DNA of 44,030 bases, taken from Rhodopirellula sp. GTDB lineage: Bacteria; Planctomycetota; Planctomycetia; Pirellulales; Pirellulaceae. Of this stretch, positions 34,641-43,718 are shown piece by piece (the stretch's first letter is position 1; each line of letters opens with the position of its first letter). Where the stretch lies: positions 1 through 44,030 of the forward strand of contig NZHC01000028.1 in assembly GCA_002689655.1 (NCBI GenBank), in the 5' to 3' direction. The notes under the pieces are model-generated. The model saw only the letters and a list, made by a program, of their open reading frames with translations, was not told the origin of the DNA and searched no databases. The translations under genes and the position numbers were made by a program.

Positions 34641-37600
34641 TCAATCCCCCGCGTGTAATCCTGCGATCGCTTCTTTGGCACGCCGCCGGTGAGACGCCGC
34701 TGCTTTCTCATCCGTCAGCACTTCACGATACGACTGGGACGCATCCGACTTGCGACCTGCTGCCTCGAGTACCTGGCCATAGGAAATTCGCATCGAAGCC
34801 CGCCAGGTTCCGGCGAGCTTGTTAATATCAACAAGCTTGAAAACGTCCAACGCTCCCTCATGATCTCCGCGCCGACTCAACAGGCGTGCAACTCCCTGAA
34901 GCCCGGTGAAGTATTCAGCGCTGCCCGTATTGGTCTTGGAATCAATGATATTGCGGTAGGCTTCCAATGCCATGGCATCGTTGTGCATAACCAATTCACG
35001 GTTATGAGCCATCGCGCGTAGAATACTCATTCGGGTTCGCGTATCAGCGGTAAATTTCAATGCCAGGCGAAAATCGGCATCTGCTCTGGAACCAGACTTC
35101 AGCGTGTAGTACGCCTGTCCACGCGCAAAAGCGGCTGCACCGATCTGCGTGAATGGGAAGCTCAATAAATCCAGGGGACCGAATTGATCAATGAGTGCAG
35201 GGCATTGCCGCTCGGCAACAAGATTCTGCATGTGCACAGTCATCGCGATCGCTTCCACCGGAATCAATTGAACAAAGGTGGCGGCCTGTTCCATCTTTTT
35301 TTTGCGTCTTGCGCAATTCGCCGCCTTCGATAGTGCAACCGATTTCTGGTAATCAGTCGCCGTCTCATATTTCGACAGTGAAACAAACGCTTCGAGGGCC
35401 TGATCGTACTGTTGCCGCCGCATCATCTTATCGGCAGCTGTATGTTCAGTTAAAAAATCGGTAACCGTTGGATCAACCTCGAAGGTGTGGGAACCACCGT
35501 CATAGAGATGTGCGAACTTCATGGGCACATGAAAGCCGGCGGTTCCGGTCGGTGAAAAAGCAGAGTACTCAGCACCGTTCTCGCGGATTCGTTGCCGACA
35601 GATATTGAAGTGCCACGGTAAGCTTTGCGAGGGCTTGCGGCCAATCACCTGATTGAGCGGGTCGTTCTCGTCCTCGGTCACAGGTATCCGGATCTCGACA
35701 TCCCAATGATCCTTTGCGATGTGCGCTGCCACCTCAGCCTGCGACTCCCAACGGAATCGCGAGCTCTTACCAGCGGCACGATCCAGATCAACCAGCGTGC
35801 CCGCTGGATTGACCACGATTTGATAGTAGCTGTGCGAATCGGTGTCGAGTTCAATCTCGATGGCATCACCATACCAGATGGATTCATCATCATTTTTCGT
35901 CGTCGAGATATTCAATGAGTCACCCACTTGGTCCTCACATCGAATCCCGAAATACAGAGACTGCCCTGATCGGTCCCAACCGACCTTTACCGTCGTTCCA
36001 AAGATCGGCCGAGATCCGGTCTGCAATTCGCGTAAGCTGCCTGTAGAGGCACTAAGGCAATCGCGCCAATACGGTTCATCTAACTTGCCATCGATCACGA
36101 TCGGTTCTTTCGGTTCACGAACGGTCCTCAACTTTGTAACCCAACCACGTTTTTGTAGTAGTTGGTTGCCCTTACTTCGCAGTGCATTCAGATATTGATC
36201 AATTAGCTCCAACCGTTGCGCGTGATTTGAGCCTGGCACGACACTGGCTTTGGCGGCTGTGAATACCTGCAGCGCCTTGTCTATTTTTTGCTTATCGCTC
36301 TCCATGGCCTGGTAGTTAACCTCGCAATAATCAAAGAACGATTTCATTTGCGGCCCTGCAGGCCCGTAAAAGAGCCGACAGTACTCATCAAGCATCGCCT
36401 CCACATTAGCGTGACTGCCACCCCACCACATGCGAGCCGTGAAGTAGACCTGAAAGTGATTGAATCCAATATTCGGATCATCATGAACTCTCGGAAAACT
36501 AAGCCAGATATCTTCACCGCGCGAAAAGCCTTTGGTTGCATTGATGCTGTCCCCGATGGTCCTCGCCACAAAAGCCGGCAAATAGCTTCTGCGTGAGGTG
36601 AACGGATAATTTTCAAACACCAAGTACGGCTGATCCGTTATTTTTTGCCAACCGGCCCGCAATGCTTTAATTGGGATGCGTTGCTCTGGCAGACTATTTC
36701 GTGGCCGTCTCCCCCCGACAATCACGACCTCGACGTTCGGCTCTAGCTGCTTGACACTGGAAGGAGGATTGGTGTTCGCGCCGTACGCACAGCAGACGAT
36801 TTTCTTATTGGGGTGTGTCTTGCTAACTTCCCTTGCTACGCGATTGACAAAGTCCCACACGTGATTCGAAAGTTTACCGCGAGCACCCATGTCATCAATC
36901 TGCTGGCCCGCACAAAGCTCACACTGACAAATCGCAATGTAAGCATCGGGCGGCATGATCGACACGGAGTCATAATCATAGACGTCAAACTGTGCACGTG
37001 CCCACTTAACGGTTGCGTCAAACAGCTCCGGATTGGAATAGCAGAGGTGATTCAGACGTTTTCCGATTTGTGTATCACGCTGCCCACCATAAAGCGCAAA
37101 CCAATCGGGATGCTGTTGCTTGAGGATGTCTGGATGCGTCATGGTGTCCATCCCATGTGCGATCATCTGTCCATACGGATGACGAGTCCCCAGCCGCATC
37201 GACCAACGCATGAGTTCTTCGTCCACCGTCGCAAATCGCACATTAAATTGCCGTACCTCAAAGTCTGGGCTTACTGTCCGATCTACGTTCGGGAGAGGAA
37301 TCGTCGCCATTTGCGGGACCACCTCACCAAGTTCACCGGGCAGGTACCAACGGACGCCAAGACTCCGCAAGTAGCCACAAACCGCATTCAACGAACCGCG
37401 TTCGTCAAACTGCCAAAGGTACTCTCGATTCTCCTTCGCGACGGACGCCGGCATCAGCTGCCGAAACTTGTACAGCCCTCCATTCGGAACCCCCAATGAT
37501 AATCCACTGGCCTTTTCCCACTCGGACTGCAATTTCTCAACACGTCCAGAGTTATTTTTTGCCCATGGCTCGATCGGAACAAAATCAGTATCGTCACCAA

Positions 37601-37961
37601 CTAATGCCAGCCACCGATCACCCGACACAATACGGTATGCTCCGTGCATAAGCCCCGCTGCAGTCACGCCCAGCTTTTCCAGGTGGCAGCTTTCGCCCAC
37701 GTAAATCTTTATCGATGGATCAGCCGAAGGTTCGTTCCCAATCGGTAGCTGGGCCCCAGAAATCTTCTCAAGATACGTCTGCAACTCAGCGGCCGCCAAC
37801 CGCGTCGAACGCGGCGCCGTGTCACTAATCACAATCTCCGCCCGAACCTCTCCGTCCTTAACGATCGCTGCAGCGTTGGCCTCCGCCGGCAAGGTAAAAA
37901 GACTAGCAAAGCCGGCCAAGGGAACCATCAGAATCTGCTTCAAAATCATCTCTTGGGCCAT
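34641..37961 (-). CDS. Large exported DUF4838 protein with CBM9-like and TPR-like domains
   Basis: A 1106-residue exported protein. A signal peptide spans about 1-30 (LKQILMVPLAGFASLFTLPAEANA). A GH67-amino-terminal-like domain follows (about 35-130, AAELQTYLEKISGAQLPI, YVGES). DUF4838 lies at about 200-480 (RSLGVRWYLPGELGEVVP, HPDWFALYGG, VSIMPPDAY, CQCELCAG). A CBM9/DOMON-like sugar-binding domain lies at about 625-830 (EPIVIDGKLDEPYW, FGIRCEDQ, GDAIEIELDTD). TPR-like helices fill the last 250 residues (YDQALEAFVSLSKYE, GALDVFKLVD). It probably acts on or binds a polysaccharide outside the cytoplasm; catalysis is unproven. ATG 37961 is chosen as the first Met before the signal peptide; ATG 37949 is possible; the frame is open to 38042. 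Confidence 0.88.
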   Translation of the reverse strand: MAQEMILKQILMVPLAGFASLFTLPAEANAAAIVKDGEVRAEIVISDTAPRSTRLAAAELQTYLEKISGAQLPIGNEPSADPSIKIYVGESCHLEKLGVTAAGLMHGAYRIVSGDRWLALVGDDTDFVPIEPWAKNNSGRVEKLQSEWEKASGLSLGVPNGGLYKFRQLMPASVAKENREYLWQFDERGSLNAVCGYLRSLGVRWYLPGELGEVVPQMATIPLPNVDRTVSPDFEVRQFNVRFATVDEELMRWSMRLGTRHPYGQMIAHGMDTMTHPDILKQQHPDWFALYGGQRDTQIGKRLNHLCYSNPELFDATVKWARAQFDVYDYDSVSIMPPDAYIAICQCELCAGQQIDDMGARGKLSNHVWDFVNRVAREVSKTHPNKKIVCCAYGANTNPPSSVKQLEPNVEVVIVGGRRPRNSLPEQRIPIKALRAGWQKITDQPYLVFENYPFTSRRSYLPAFVARTIGDSINATKGFSRGEDIWLSFPRVHDDPNIGFNHFQVYFTARMWWGGSHANVEAMLDEYCRLFYGPAGPQMKSFFDYCEVNYQAMESDKQKIDKALQVFTAAKASVVPGSNHAQRLELIDQYLNALRSKGNQLLQKRGWVTKLRTVREPKEPIVIDGKLDEPYWRDCLSASTGSLRELQTGSRPIFGTTVKVGWDRSGQSLYFGIRCEDQVGDSLNISTTKNDDESIWYGDAIEIELDTDSHSYYQIVVNPAGTLVDLDRAAGKSSRFRWESQAEVAAHIAKDHWDVEIRIPVTEDENDPLNQVIGRKPSQSLPWHFNICRQRIRENGAEYSAFSPTGTAGFHVPMKFAHLYDGGSHTFEVDPTVTDFLTEHTAADKMMRRQQYDQALEAFVSLSKYETATDYQKSVALSKAANCARRKKKMEQAATFVQLIPVEAIAMTVHMQNLVAERQCPALIDQFGPLDLLSFPFTQIGAAAFARGQAYYTLKSGSRADADFRLALKFTADTRTRMSILRAMAHNRELVMHNDAMALEAYRNIIDSKTNTGSAEYFTGLQGVARLLSRRGDHEGALDVFKLVDINKLAGTWRASMRISYGQVLEAAGRKSDASQSYREVLTDEKAAASHRRRAKEAIAGLHAGD

Positions 37962-38430
37962 CTCACGGTTCGGGTTGTTTCTATCAGGTTTTCTGCAACT
38001 TGATGTTCGGGAACTGGATGTTCTGCCACACACTTCTGGCATGACCTCGCTACGACCAAAAAAAGCTCCACCAATCGTTCAAATATTAACACAACTACCC
38101 GAAACTCCACAAAAAGATCACGTCTGCACCGCGAAACTCATCTGAGCATTTCAAGTTGCTGCCACTGCGTTAAAACAACTGAAACGAACGAAACTGCAGC
38201 CAGAATTTATAACTGAAAGACACCCACCAACCACAAAGGCGATTCTCCATCACGCAAGTGTTCCATCTCACTTTTGAAAACACGCCTCTTGACCTAACCT
38301 CTCCTCCATCGCATCACCCGCAACTCGTCGGGTTAGAGTCAGGCCAGTTGCCATTGCGTCACGTTTCAACCCCCTTTGTGGGTCGTACCGATATGGCAGT
38401 GAGACTTTGACATCGATCATCCCTGAACAT
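37962..38430. other. Intergenic region, no gene seen
   Basis: About 470 bases between the start of the DUF4838 gene and the 3' end of the RND transporter gene, both leftward. No frame looks coding and no strong terminator is visible for the transporter gene. The right end passes into a degenerate 14-bp repeat. Confidence 0.5.
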
Positions 38431-38485
38431 TTCAACCAGGCAGTTCACTCCAGGAAATTCACACCTGACACTTCACTCCTCACTG
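38431..38485. repeat. Degenerate tandem repeat, 14-bp period
   Basis: TTCAC recurs at 38444, 38458 and 38472, exactly 14 bases apart, preceded by TTCAA at 38431. The units read TTCACTCCAGGAAA, TTCACACCTGACAC and TTCACTCCTCACTG. The array overlaps the last codons and stop (38473) of the RND transporter gene. Confidence 0.65.
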
Positions 38486-40758
38486 CGTACGGATGAAACA
38501 TTCGCACCGAATACAAACAGGATGGCAGGCAGGATCACCAAATCACCAAGGAAGGCGGTCACCAAGATGATACATCCTAACAGTGAGAACATCTGTATTC
38601 CCGGCATGGGGCTAATCAGCATTGCAGCAAATCCACTTACCAAGATTGCTGTCGTAATCGCGAGTGCTGGCCCCACCTGTTGAATGGTTTCACGAATTGC
38701 CCAGGCTGAATCGCGTACATCAATGTTGACGACTTCACCACCGTTTTGGTGCTGATTCATGTTCCTTTCGGCAACCAATTGTCGGTACCGCATCATCACA
38801 TGAATGGTGTCATCAACAGCAAGCCCCAGACAAAGCGAGAAGGTCAGTGCCGACGTGATTTGCAGGGGGTACCCCAACAGCACAAGGCCTGCAGCCGTCA
38901 CTAGTAACGGTAAAGCATTGGGGACAATGCTGATCAAACCTAGACGCAGCGAGCGAAACGCGAGTGTCAATACGACAAAGATAATCACGCTGGCGACGGC
39001 AAGGCTCATGCCAAGATCGCCAATGAACGACCGCATGTTTCGTGCTGCCGCAACAACGGTTCCCGTTACATGAATGTAGTATCCGGGATGCCGTTTTTCA
39101 ATTTCCGCAATGCGGGATTCAAGTGGTTTCAGATGTTTCTCGAGGGTTGCCGCACCATGATTGGGTACTTGAGCCGTCACGACCAAGCGCCGTGAATTCT
39201 CATTTACGAGTCGTGCCATCCGGGTTCCAGCAAGTCGTTGCGTTTGCCGGTAGCGATCTTCATGGTTTTTGATGGGGATTGTCTCCATCACGTTCAAGAC
39301 AGAAAACGGACCACTGATGCCATGGGTTTGCAACACCGCCTGATGCACCTCACCGGTCACCCGCAGCGTCTCGCCGTGAGATACTTTCCGCTCCTCCGGC
39401 CACTGAACCACGATGTGGGCACGCAAAGCTCCTCCCATCACTGCATCAGCACGTTGCAGTGCTTTGGTTGCACCTGAATGCTGAGGGAGGGTTTCAGTCC
39501 AGATGATATCTGGGTTTTGTTGAAACGCGGGCAGCAGCAGCACAGCGGAAATCACGATGCCAAAGGCGGCGAGCGGTTTTGCGTGGTTCAAAGGAAAACG
39601 TGCAACCCAACCAGTCCACGCAGACAGCGGCGATGCTTTTTGACCATGCTTTCCAGCAATCCGCTGTGATGAGGTATACCGAATCAGAATGGGCAGGACC
39701 AACAAATCCGCCAACAAAGCGAACGAGGATCCCAGAGCCGCACATAATCCGAACTGCTGTACACTTTGGGTTTGAGAAAGAAGCAACGAACTAAAACCAA
39801 TCACGGTAGTGAGCGAGGTCAGAAGGCACGCCGGCCCCGTCCGACACAACATTTGCATCATTGCCTCGTCCCGCGTCTTACCCATCACCAGTTGCCGTCT
39901 GGTCTCCAGCAACAAGTGCACAGCATCGCTCAATCCGATAACCATCACGAGCGTCGGAATGACAGTACCCAAAGCCCCGATTTGCTGACCGGCCCACCCC
40001 ATTGCTCCCAAGGTCCATAAAACGCCGAAAGCAGGAGCAGCACAGCAGATCAAAACGGGCCACAACCCTCGGAATAAAATCAGGGCAACCAAAGCTGAGA
40101 TGAGTGTGGCAAACAGCGAGCCGGACACCATCGAAGATCGCAGCGACTCAAGCGTTTCGGCGCGAATCACAAGATGACCGGCGAGCAATGGCTTATTACC
40201 GGTCTGCAATTCGTATTCTTGACTTACCTCTTGCACTTCTGACACAGCAGCCGACAACGTTGAGAGCGGCAAAGACTTTCCGGCAACTCGAGCCACAAGA
40301 ACGAGCATGCTGCCGTCCTGCGATACCAATTGATTTTTTCCAATCGGGTGCTGTGTGACCTGCGTTTTCAGCTTTTCATCATCGAATTCAGGATGCAGGT
40401 ACTTGGGAACAACCAGCAGCCCTGTACGCCGATCACGAAGATCAAACAGACTACTGACGCTGGCAATCGCTGGCAGCTGATCTAACTGGTCACGATACTG
40501 ACGAAGCTTTTCCAAGCCATCTGGATCGAAGAGTGTATCACCCTCCAATACGATAACGATTTCGTTATCTTCATGACCAAAGTCCTCGTACAACTGTTCC
40601 AGCTGCTTCGAGGTCGCATTGTCCGACATGAAGACGTCGTTGGGAGAGACATCGAAGGAGAGTCGCAACAAGCCCAGAAAAGCAAGAACCGTCCCCGCGA
40701 CCATCAGGCATGAAATCAGCTTCCAGCTGTCCAGCATGATCCGCGAAACGACGTACAT
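38473..40758 (-). CDS. RND-superfamily (MMPL-type) transporter
   Basis: A 761-residue inner-membrane protein of the RND superfamily, MMPL branch. It has the expected two-fold repeat: TM1 (about 10-32), an exported loop (33-205), a membrane bundle (about 210-365), then TM7 (about 392-412), a second loop (415-585) and a final bundle (about 590-750). Both bundles carry the family motif: GLSDAVHLLLETRRQ in the first and GLAVDDTIHVMMRYRQ in the second. No multidrug AcrB-type features or membrane-fusion partner are present. It may export lipids or hopanoids, as some MMPL proteins do; the substrate is unknown. The stop of a lipoprotein gene lies 30 bp upstream on the same strand, so the two are likely co-transcribed. 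Confidence 0.92.
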   Translation of the reverse strand: MYVVSRIMLDSWKLISCLMVAGTVLAFLGLLRLSFDVSPNDVFMSDNATSKQLEQLYEDFGHEDNEIVIVLEGDTLFDPDGLEKLRQYRDQLDQLPAIASVSSLFDLRDRRTGLLVVPKYLHPEFDDEKLKTQVTQHPIGKNQLVSQDGSMLVLVARVAGKSLPLSTLSAAVSEVQEVSQEYELQTGNKPLLAGHLVIRAETLESLRSSMVSGSLFATLISALVALILFRGLWPVLICCAAPAFGVLWTLGAMGWAGQQIGALGTVIPTLVMVIGLSDAVHLLLETRRQLVMGKTRDEAMMQMLCRTGPACLLTSLTTVIGFSSLLLSQTQSVQQFGLCAALGSSFALLADLLVLPILIRYTSSQRIAGKHGQKASPLSAWTGWVARFPLNHAKPLAAFGIVISAVLLLPAFQQNPDIIWTETLPQHSGATKALQRADAVMGGALRAHIVVQWPEERKVSHGETLRVTGEVHQAVLQTHGISGPFSVLNVMETIPIKNHEDRYRQTQRLAGTRMARLVNENSRRLVVTAQVPNHGAATLEKHLKPLESRIAEIEKRHPGYYIHVTGTVVAAARNMRSFIGDLGMSLAVASVIIFVVLTLAFRSLRLGLISIVPNALPLLVTAAGLVLLGYPLQITSALTFSLCLGLAVDDTIHVMMRYRQLVAERNMNQHQNGGEVVNIDVRDSAWAIRETIQQVGPALAITTAILVSGFAAMLISPMPGIQMFSLLGCIILVTAFLGDLVILPAILFVFGANVSSVRSEE

Positions 40759-40788
40759 GATCGCGGCTCCCTTGAACTAACGCCAGCT

Positions 40789-41259
40789 TCATTGACCGAT
40801 CAAGTCACTCGCATCGCCATAGACCCACGTGACCGTCGCTGGCGGTGTCAGGACCGTGCTGCCAACCCCTTGATTGGCATGAATACCATCTACTCGAAAA
40901 ACCCACCCTTCGCTACCACTGGACGCCTGCTGGCCGATACCATCGACGAACGCTGTGACGCCAGAACCACGCATGGAAATAGGAATCTTCGTGACCGAAC
41001 GCATTACCTCCTCGAGGGTAGTCCCCGTCCGCACATCTTCAATCTCAATTGTGAGCGGTGCGTCAGATCCTTGGATCTCGAGCGTCACGATGCCAGTTTC
41101 AACCGCCGGATCGTTACCAGCCTGTACGTCGGCACCCGCTTGAGAGCCAAATGTTGGCTCAGTGGAGCCAATGTCTGAAGACGAACTTGCATTGGAACCT
41201 GAATCACATCCAGCGATCAGAAGCAGAGTGACGATCAAGCAGGAGGCAAATAGTTTCAT
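40789..41259 (-). CDS. DUF4430 lipoprotein
   Basis: A 156-residue lipoprotein. Residues 1-18 (MKLFASCLIVTLLLIAGC) form a signal peptide with lipobox IAGC, so Cys18 is the acylated residue. A Ser/Gly-rich linker (19-50) leads into a domain with the DUF4430 (transcobalamin carboxy-terminal-like) pattern: TTLEEVMRSVTKIPISMRGSG and GSEGWVFRVDGIHANQGVGST..L.PPATVTWVYGD. The ATG at 41259 is chosen because it starts the signal peptide; GGAAA lies about nine bases upstream. It lies 30 bp upstream of the RND gene and just after the bL36 terminator. It may bind a small ligand for the transporter, which is inference from position. Confidence 0.85.
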   Translation of the reverse strand: MKLFASCLIVTLLLIAGCDSGSNASSSSDIGSTEPTFGSQAGADVQAGNDPAVETGIVTLEIQGSDAPLTIEIEDVRTGTTLEEVMRSVTKIPISMRGSGVTAFVDGIGQQASSGSEGWVFRVDGIHANQGVGSTVLTPPATVTWVYGDASDLIGQ

Positions 41260-41295
41260 CCGTCGATTTCCGATTGGCGTTGTTGAGAGCGCATG

Positions 41296-41323
41296 AAAAA
41301 CGACCGACTCTGGGGCCGGTCGT
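41296..41323 (-). terminator. Rho-independent terminator of the bL36 gene
   Basis: On the minus strand, ACGACCG and CGGTCGT form a perfect 7-bp stem around a ten-base loop, followed by TTTTT. It lies 26 bases after the bL36 stop codon and ends the transcript before the lipoprotein gene. Confidence 0.85.
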
Positions 41324-41348
41324 GCTTTCACTGAGCAAAAAGATTCGT

Positions 41349-41501
41349 TTAGCGGCGGGTCTTCTTGACCTTGGCCCCACCCTGACGGACCTTGAATTTT
41401 GGGTTGCTCTTGCAAATGACATAGATGCGGCCGCGGCGTTTCACCACTTGGCAATCAGGATGGCGGTATTTCAAAGCGCCAATACTACTTACAACTTTCA
41501 T
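41349..41501 (-). CDS. rpmJ: Ribosomal protein bL36, zinc-independent form
   Basis: A 50-residue large-subunit ribosomal protein bL36. The sequence [25 protein letters not shown] (13-37) matches the YkgO-type (C-minus) paralogue. Only two cysteines remain and the zinc-binding CxxC...C...H set of standard bL36 is absent, so it should fold without zinc. A Lys/Arg-rich tail extends beyond the usual end. The ATG at 41501 fits the family start (MKVVSS); the frame is open further upstream with no family match. It has its own promoter (41562-41589) and terminator (41296-41323). In other bacteria such forms often replace the zinc form under zinc shortage; I see no proof of that control here. Confidence 0.95.
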   Translation of the reverse strand: MKVVSSIGALKYRHPDCQVVKRRGRIYVICKSNPKFKVRQGGAKVKKTRR

Positions 41502-41561
41502 CGGATCGATCTCGTCGGACGTATCGTATAGGTTGGTTTTCTGCAAAGATTTGAAGGCGAG

Positions 41562-41589
41562 AGTATAGCGTCTCGCTCAAATCCATCAA
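41562..41589 (-). promoter_or_regulatory. Candidate sigma-70 promoter of the bL36 gene
   Basis: On the minus strand, TTGATG (41584-41589) and TATACT (41562-41567) are separated by 16 bases. The -10 box matches consensus at five of six positions and the -35 box at four. This gives a start near 41555 and a leader of about 55 bases before the bL36 ATG. Confidence 0.6.
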
Positions 41590-41630
41590 CGGCAAACGAC
41601 ACGCATTTCCTCAACCAAGAAAGCTAAAAA

Positions 41631-42827
41631 ATGGGGCAAATTGCCTATTTTGATTGTATTAGTGGAATCAGTGGTGACATGACCTTGGGCGCTTTAGTGG
41701 ACTTAGGCGCAGACATTTCTGGCATTGAGTCAGCCATTCGGTCGATGGGCCTGCCTGAGCTGACCATTCGCTCTGAACCAGTCAAAAAGCGGGGTTTTCG
41801 AGCTATTTCGGTACATATCGAGCATCCCCCCGAGCATGCTCACCGCCATCTACACCACATCACTGAGATGATCGATAGGGCATCAGAGGTGTCGGATGCG
41901 GCGAAGGAAACTGCTCACCGAATCTTTCGGCAAGTTGCTGAGGCGGAAGCAAAAGTTCATGGCTCGACCCTCGAGAAAGTTCATTTTCACGAAGTCGGGG
42001 CGATCGATTCGATTGCAGATATCGTTGGAACCGCGGTCGCCATGGATTTCTTGGGGATCCAAACGATCACCGCCTCAGCCGTTCCGACCGGCACGGGGGA
42101 AATCACGATTGCCCATGGACGGGTCTCAATTCCGGCACCCGCTACCGCGGAACTGCTGCAAGGGATTCCGATTGTGGGTTCTGATATCCGAGCCGAACTG
42201 ACGACGCCTACCGGAGCAGCAATCCTGAAAGCGTGTGCCACGAGCTTCGGTCCGCTGCCCTCCATGACCATGCAGGCAGTGGGCTATGGAGCTGGCAGCA
42301 TGGATCTGGACGCTCAGGCAAACGTTCTACGCGTCATTTTGGGTGAATCAACCGAAGAGACAGTGGGCCTGAGCTGTCAATATGAATCTGATCGCATTGT
42401 CATGCTGGAAACCAATCTCGATGACTCCACTCCAGAACAGTTGGCTGACTGTGCCACTCGCTTGATGACGGCGGGAGCATTGGATGTATTCCAAACACCT
42501 TGCACCATGAAAAAAGGTCGTGCTGGAGTTATCTTGACTGCCATGACAACGACGACACGGGCCTCATTGCTGGAAAACATAATCTTCGAGCACTCAACGG
42601 CCATCGGAATTCGCCGTTACCATGCGGACCGTCATAAACTGCATCGAGAAGCCACAGTCGTCGATACGGAATATGGTCCCGTTCGGGGGAAAGTTGTTCA
42701 GCTGCCCAGTGGGCATTGCCGCTTCACAATCGAAGATGACGACGCAAGAACCATGGCCACCTCGAACCAAACCACCGCAAGTGAAATCAGACGCGCGGCG
42801 ACCGCTGCCTATGCCAAAGGCACCTAA
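41631..42827 (+). CDS. larC: LarC, nickel pincer cofactor biosynthesis protein
   Basis: A 398-residue LarC family protein that inserts nickel in the synthesis of the nickel pincer nucleotide cofactor, first described for lactate racemase. It has YFDCISGISGDMTLGAL (6-22), a His-rich stretch EHPPEHAHRHLHHI (64-77) that may bind metal, KVHFHEVGAIDSIADIVG, and the carboxy-domain with ETNLDDSTPEQLA and PCTMKKGRAGVILT. In Lactobacillus plantarum the two halves are joined by a programmed frameshift; here they are one continuous frame. No larA, larB or larE is in the window. The ATG at 41631 begins the family motif; AAGAAAG lies about eight bases upstream. It is convergent with the gene ending at 42975. 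Confidence 0.95.
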   Translation: MGQIAYFDCISGISGDMTLGALVDLGADISGIESAIRSMGLPELTIRSEPVKKRGFRAISVHIEHPPEHAHRHLHHITEMIDRASEVSDAAKETAHRIFRQVAEAEAKVHGSTLEKVHFHEVGAIDSIADIVGTAVAMDFLGIQTITASAVPTGTGEITIAHGRVSIPAPATAELLQGIPIVGSDIRAELTTPTGAAILKACATSFGPLPSMTMQAVGYGAGSMDLDAQANVLRVILGESTEETVGLSCQYESDRIVMLETNLDDSTPEQLADCATRLMTAGALDVFQTPCTMKKGRAGVILTAMTTTTRASLLENIIFEHSTAIGIRRYHADRHKLHREATVVDTEYGPVRGKVVQLPSGHCRFTIEDDDARTMATSNQTTASEIRRAATAAYAKGT

Positions 42828-42916
42828 TTAAGGTTAGCAGTTTGCGACGTGAGGCATCTTTTTTTGAGCATCGGAACCAACGTTTTTCATTCCGCTAAGG
42901 GCCATGCCCCCTGCTC

Positions 42917-42972
42917 AAAATCCCATGCCCAAAATCCCATGCCCAAAATCCCATGCCCAAAATCCCATGCTC
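42917..42972. repeat. Tandem repeat, 14-bp unit, four copies
   Basis: AAAATCCCATGCCC is repeated three times without change (42917-42958), and a fourth copy (42959-42972) differs at one base. It lies between the convergent larC gene and the next leftward gene, and ends three bases before that gene's stop codon. A run of seven T (about 42859-42865) precedes it. Confidence 0.96.
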
Positions 42973-42974
42973 GC

Positions 42975-43718
42975 CTAACGCAACGAGATTGCTTCCTGCA
43001 GGGGCCGCAGCACGCTGGTAACAAGATACTCATCAACGAGATCACGACAGAGCCCCGCCAACCGATCAAATTCAGCGGCATAATTTTCATTGGGCCCCAA
43101 ACTATCATACCGCCGAACGGTCAAGTAAACACTGATCTGATCTTCAGTGTACTCGCCGCTGCGGACCTGATAGGCGTTGGTTCGCGTTTCGAAACTCACT
43201 CGACACTGTGTGCGACAGTCCTCGTCCAACGAAAATTGAATGGCAGGTTCATGCGACAGCAACTTGCCGTATGGCACAGCAGTAAACCGCTCCAACCCAG
43301 GCGAGATGCCAATCGCTTCTGCCAGAATCTCGTTGTGGTTGCCACGATAGGCATAATCAAAGCCGAGCATCACACTTAACGACTCACAATCAAGCGGACT
43401 GATGGACAGTTCAAACGGAATCAGTTCCAGCACCGTGCGGTGCTGCTCCAGCGCCGAATCAAAGGATTCAGGGTTCACCACCCCCGCGTTGACGCGTTTG
43501 CCCTCAACAGATGCCCAGCGATAAGCCCCCGCATCCTTTTCCTCCTCCAGAACATACTCACCCTTTTCTCGTGAGTAAAAGTTCTGCATCTTTGGATAGC
43601 GACGCCTGACTTGTTCAAAATAATGAAGCACCGCCTCACGGCTCTGCGGCAACTCCATCTCCGTCGAAAGATTCATGTTGATGTAGTAGTCATCACTGAA
43701 AGCGCCGTATTCACTCAT
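42975..43718 (-). CDS. Hypothetical protein
   Basis: I do not recognise this family. The product is 247 residues, acidic, soluble-looking, without signal peptide or membrane segment. It opens with MSEYGAFSDDYYINMNLSTEMELP and contains the stretches PFELSISPLDCESLSVMLGF and DQISVYLTVRRYD, which suggest mixed alpha/beta folding. The ATG at 43718 has a perfect GGAGG five bases upstream, so the gene is almost certainly real. It is convergent with larC, with a 14-bp tandem repeat abutting its 3' end. Confidence 0.8.
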   Translation of the reverse strand: MSEYGAFSDDYYINMNLSTEMELPQSREAVLHYFEQVRRRYPKMQNFYSREKGEYVLEEEKDAGAYRWASVEGKRVNAGVVNPESFDSALEQHRTVLELIPFELSISPLDCESLSVMLGFDYAYRGNHNEILAEAIGISPGLERFTAVPYGKLLSHEPAIQFSLDEDCRTQCRVSFETRTNAYQVRSGEYTEDQISVYLTVRRYDSLGPNENYAAEFDRLAGLCRDLVDEYLVTSVLRPLQEAISLR

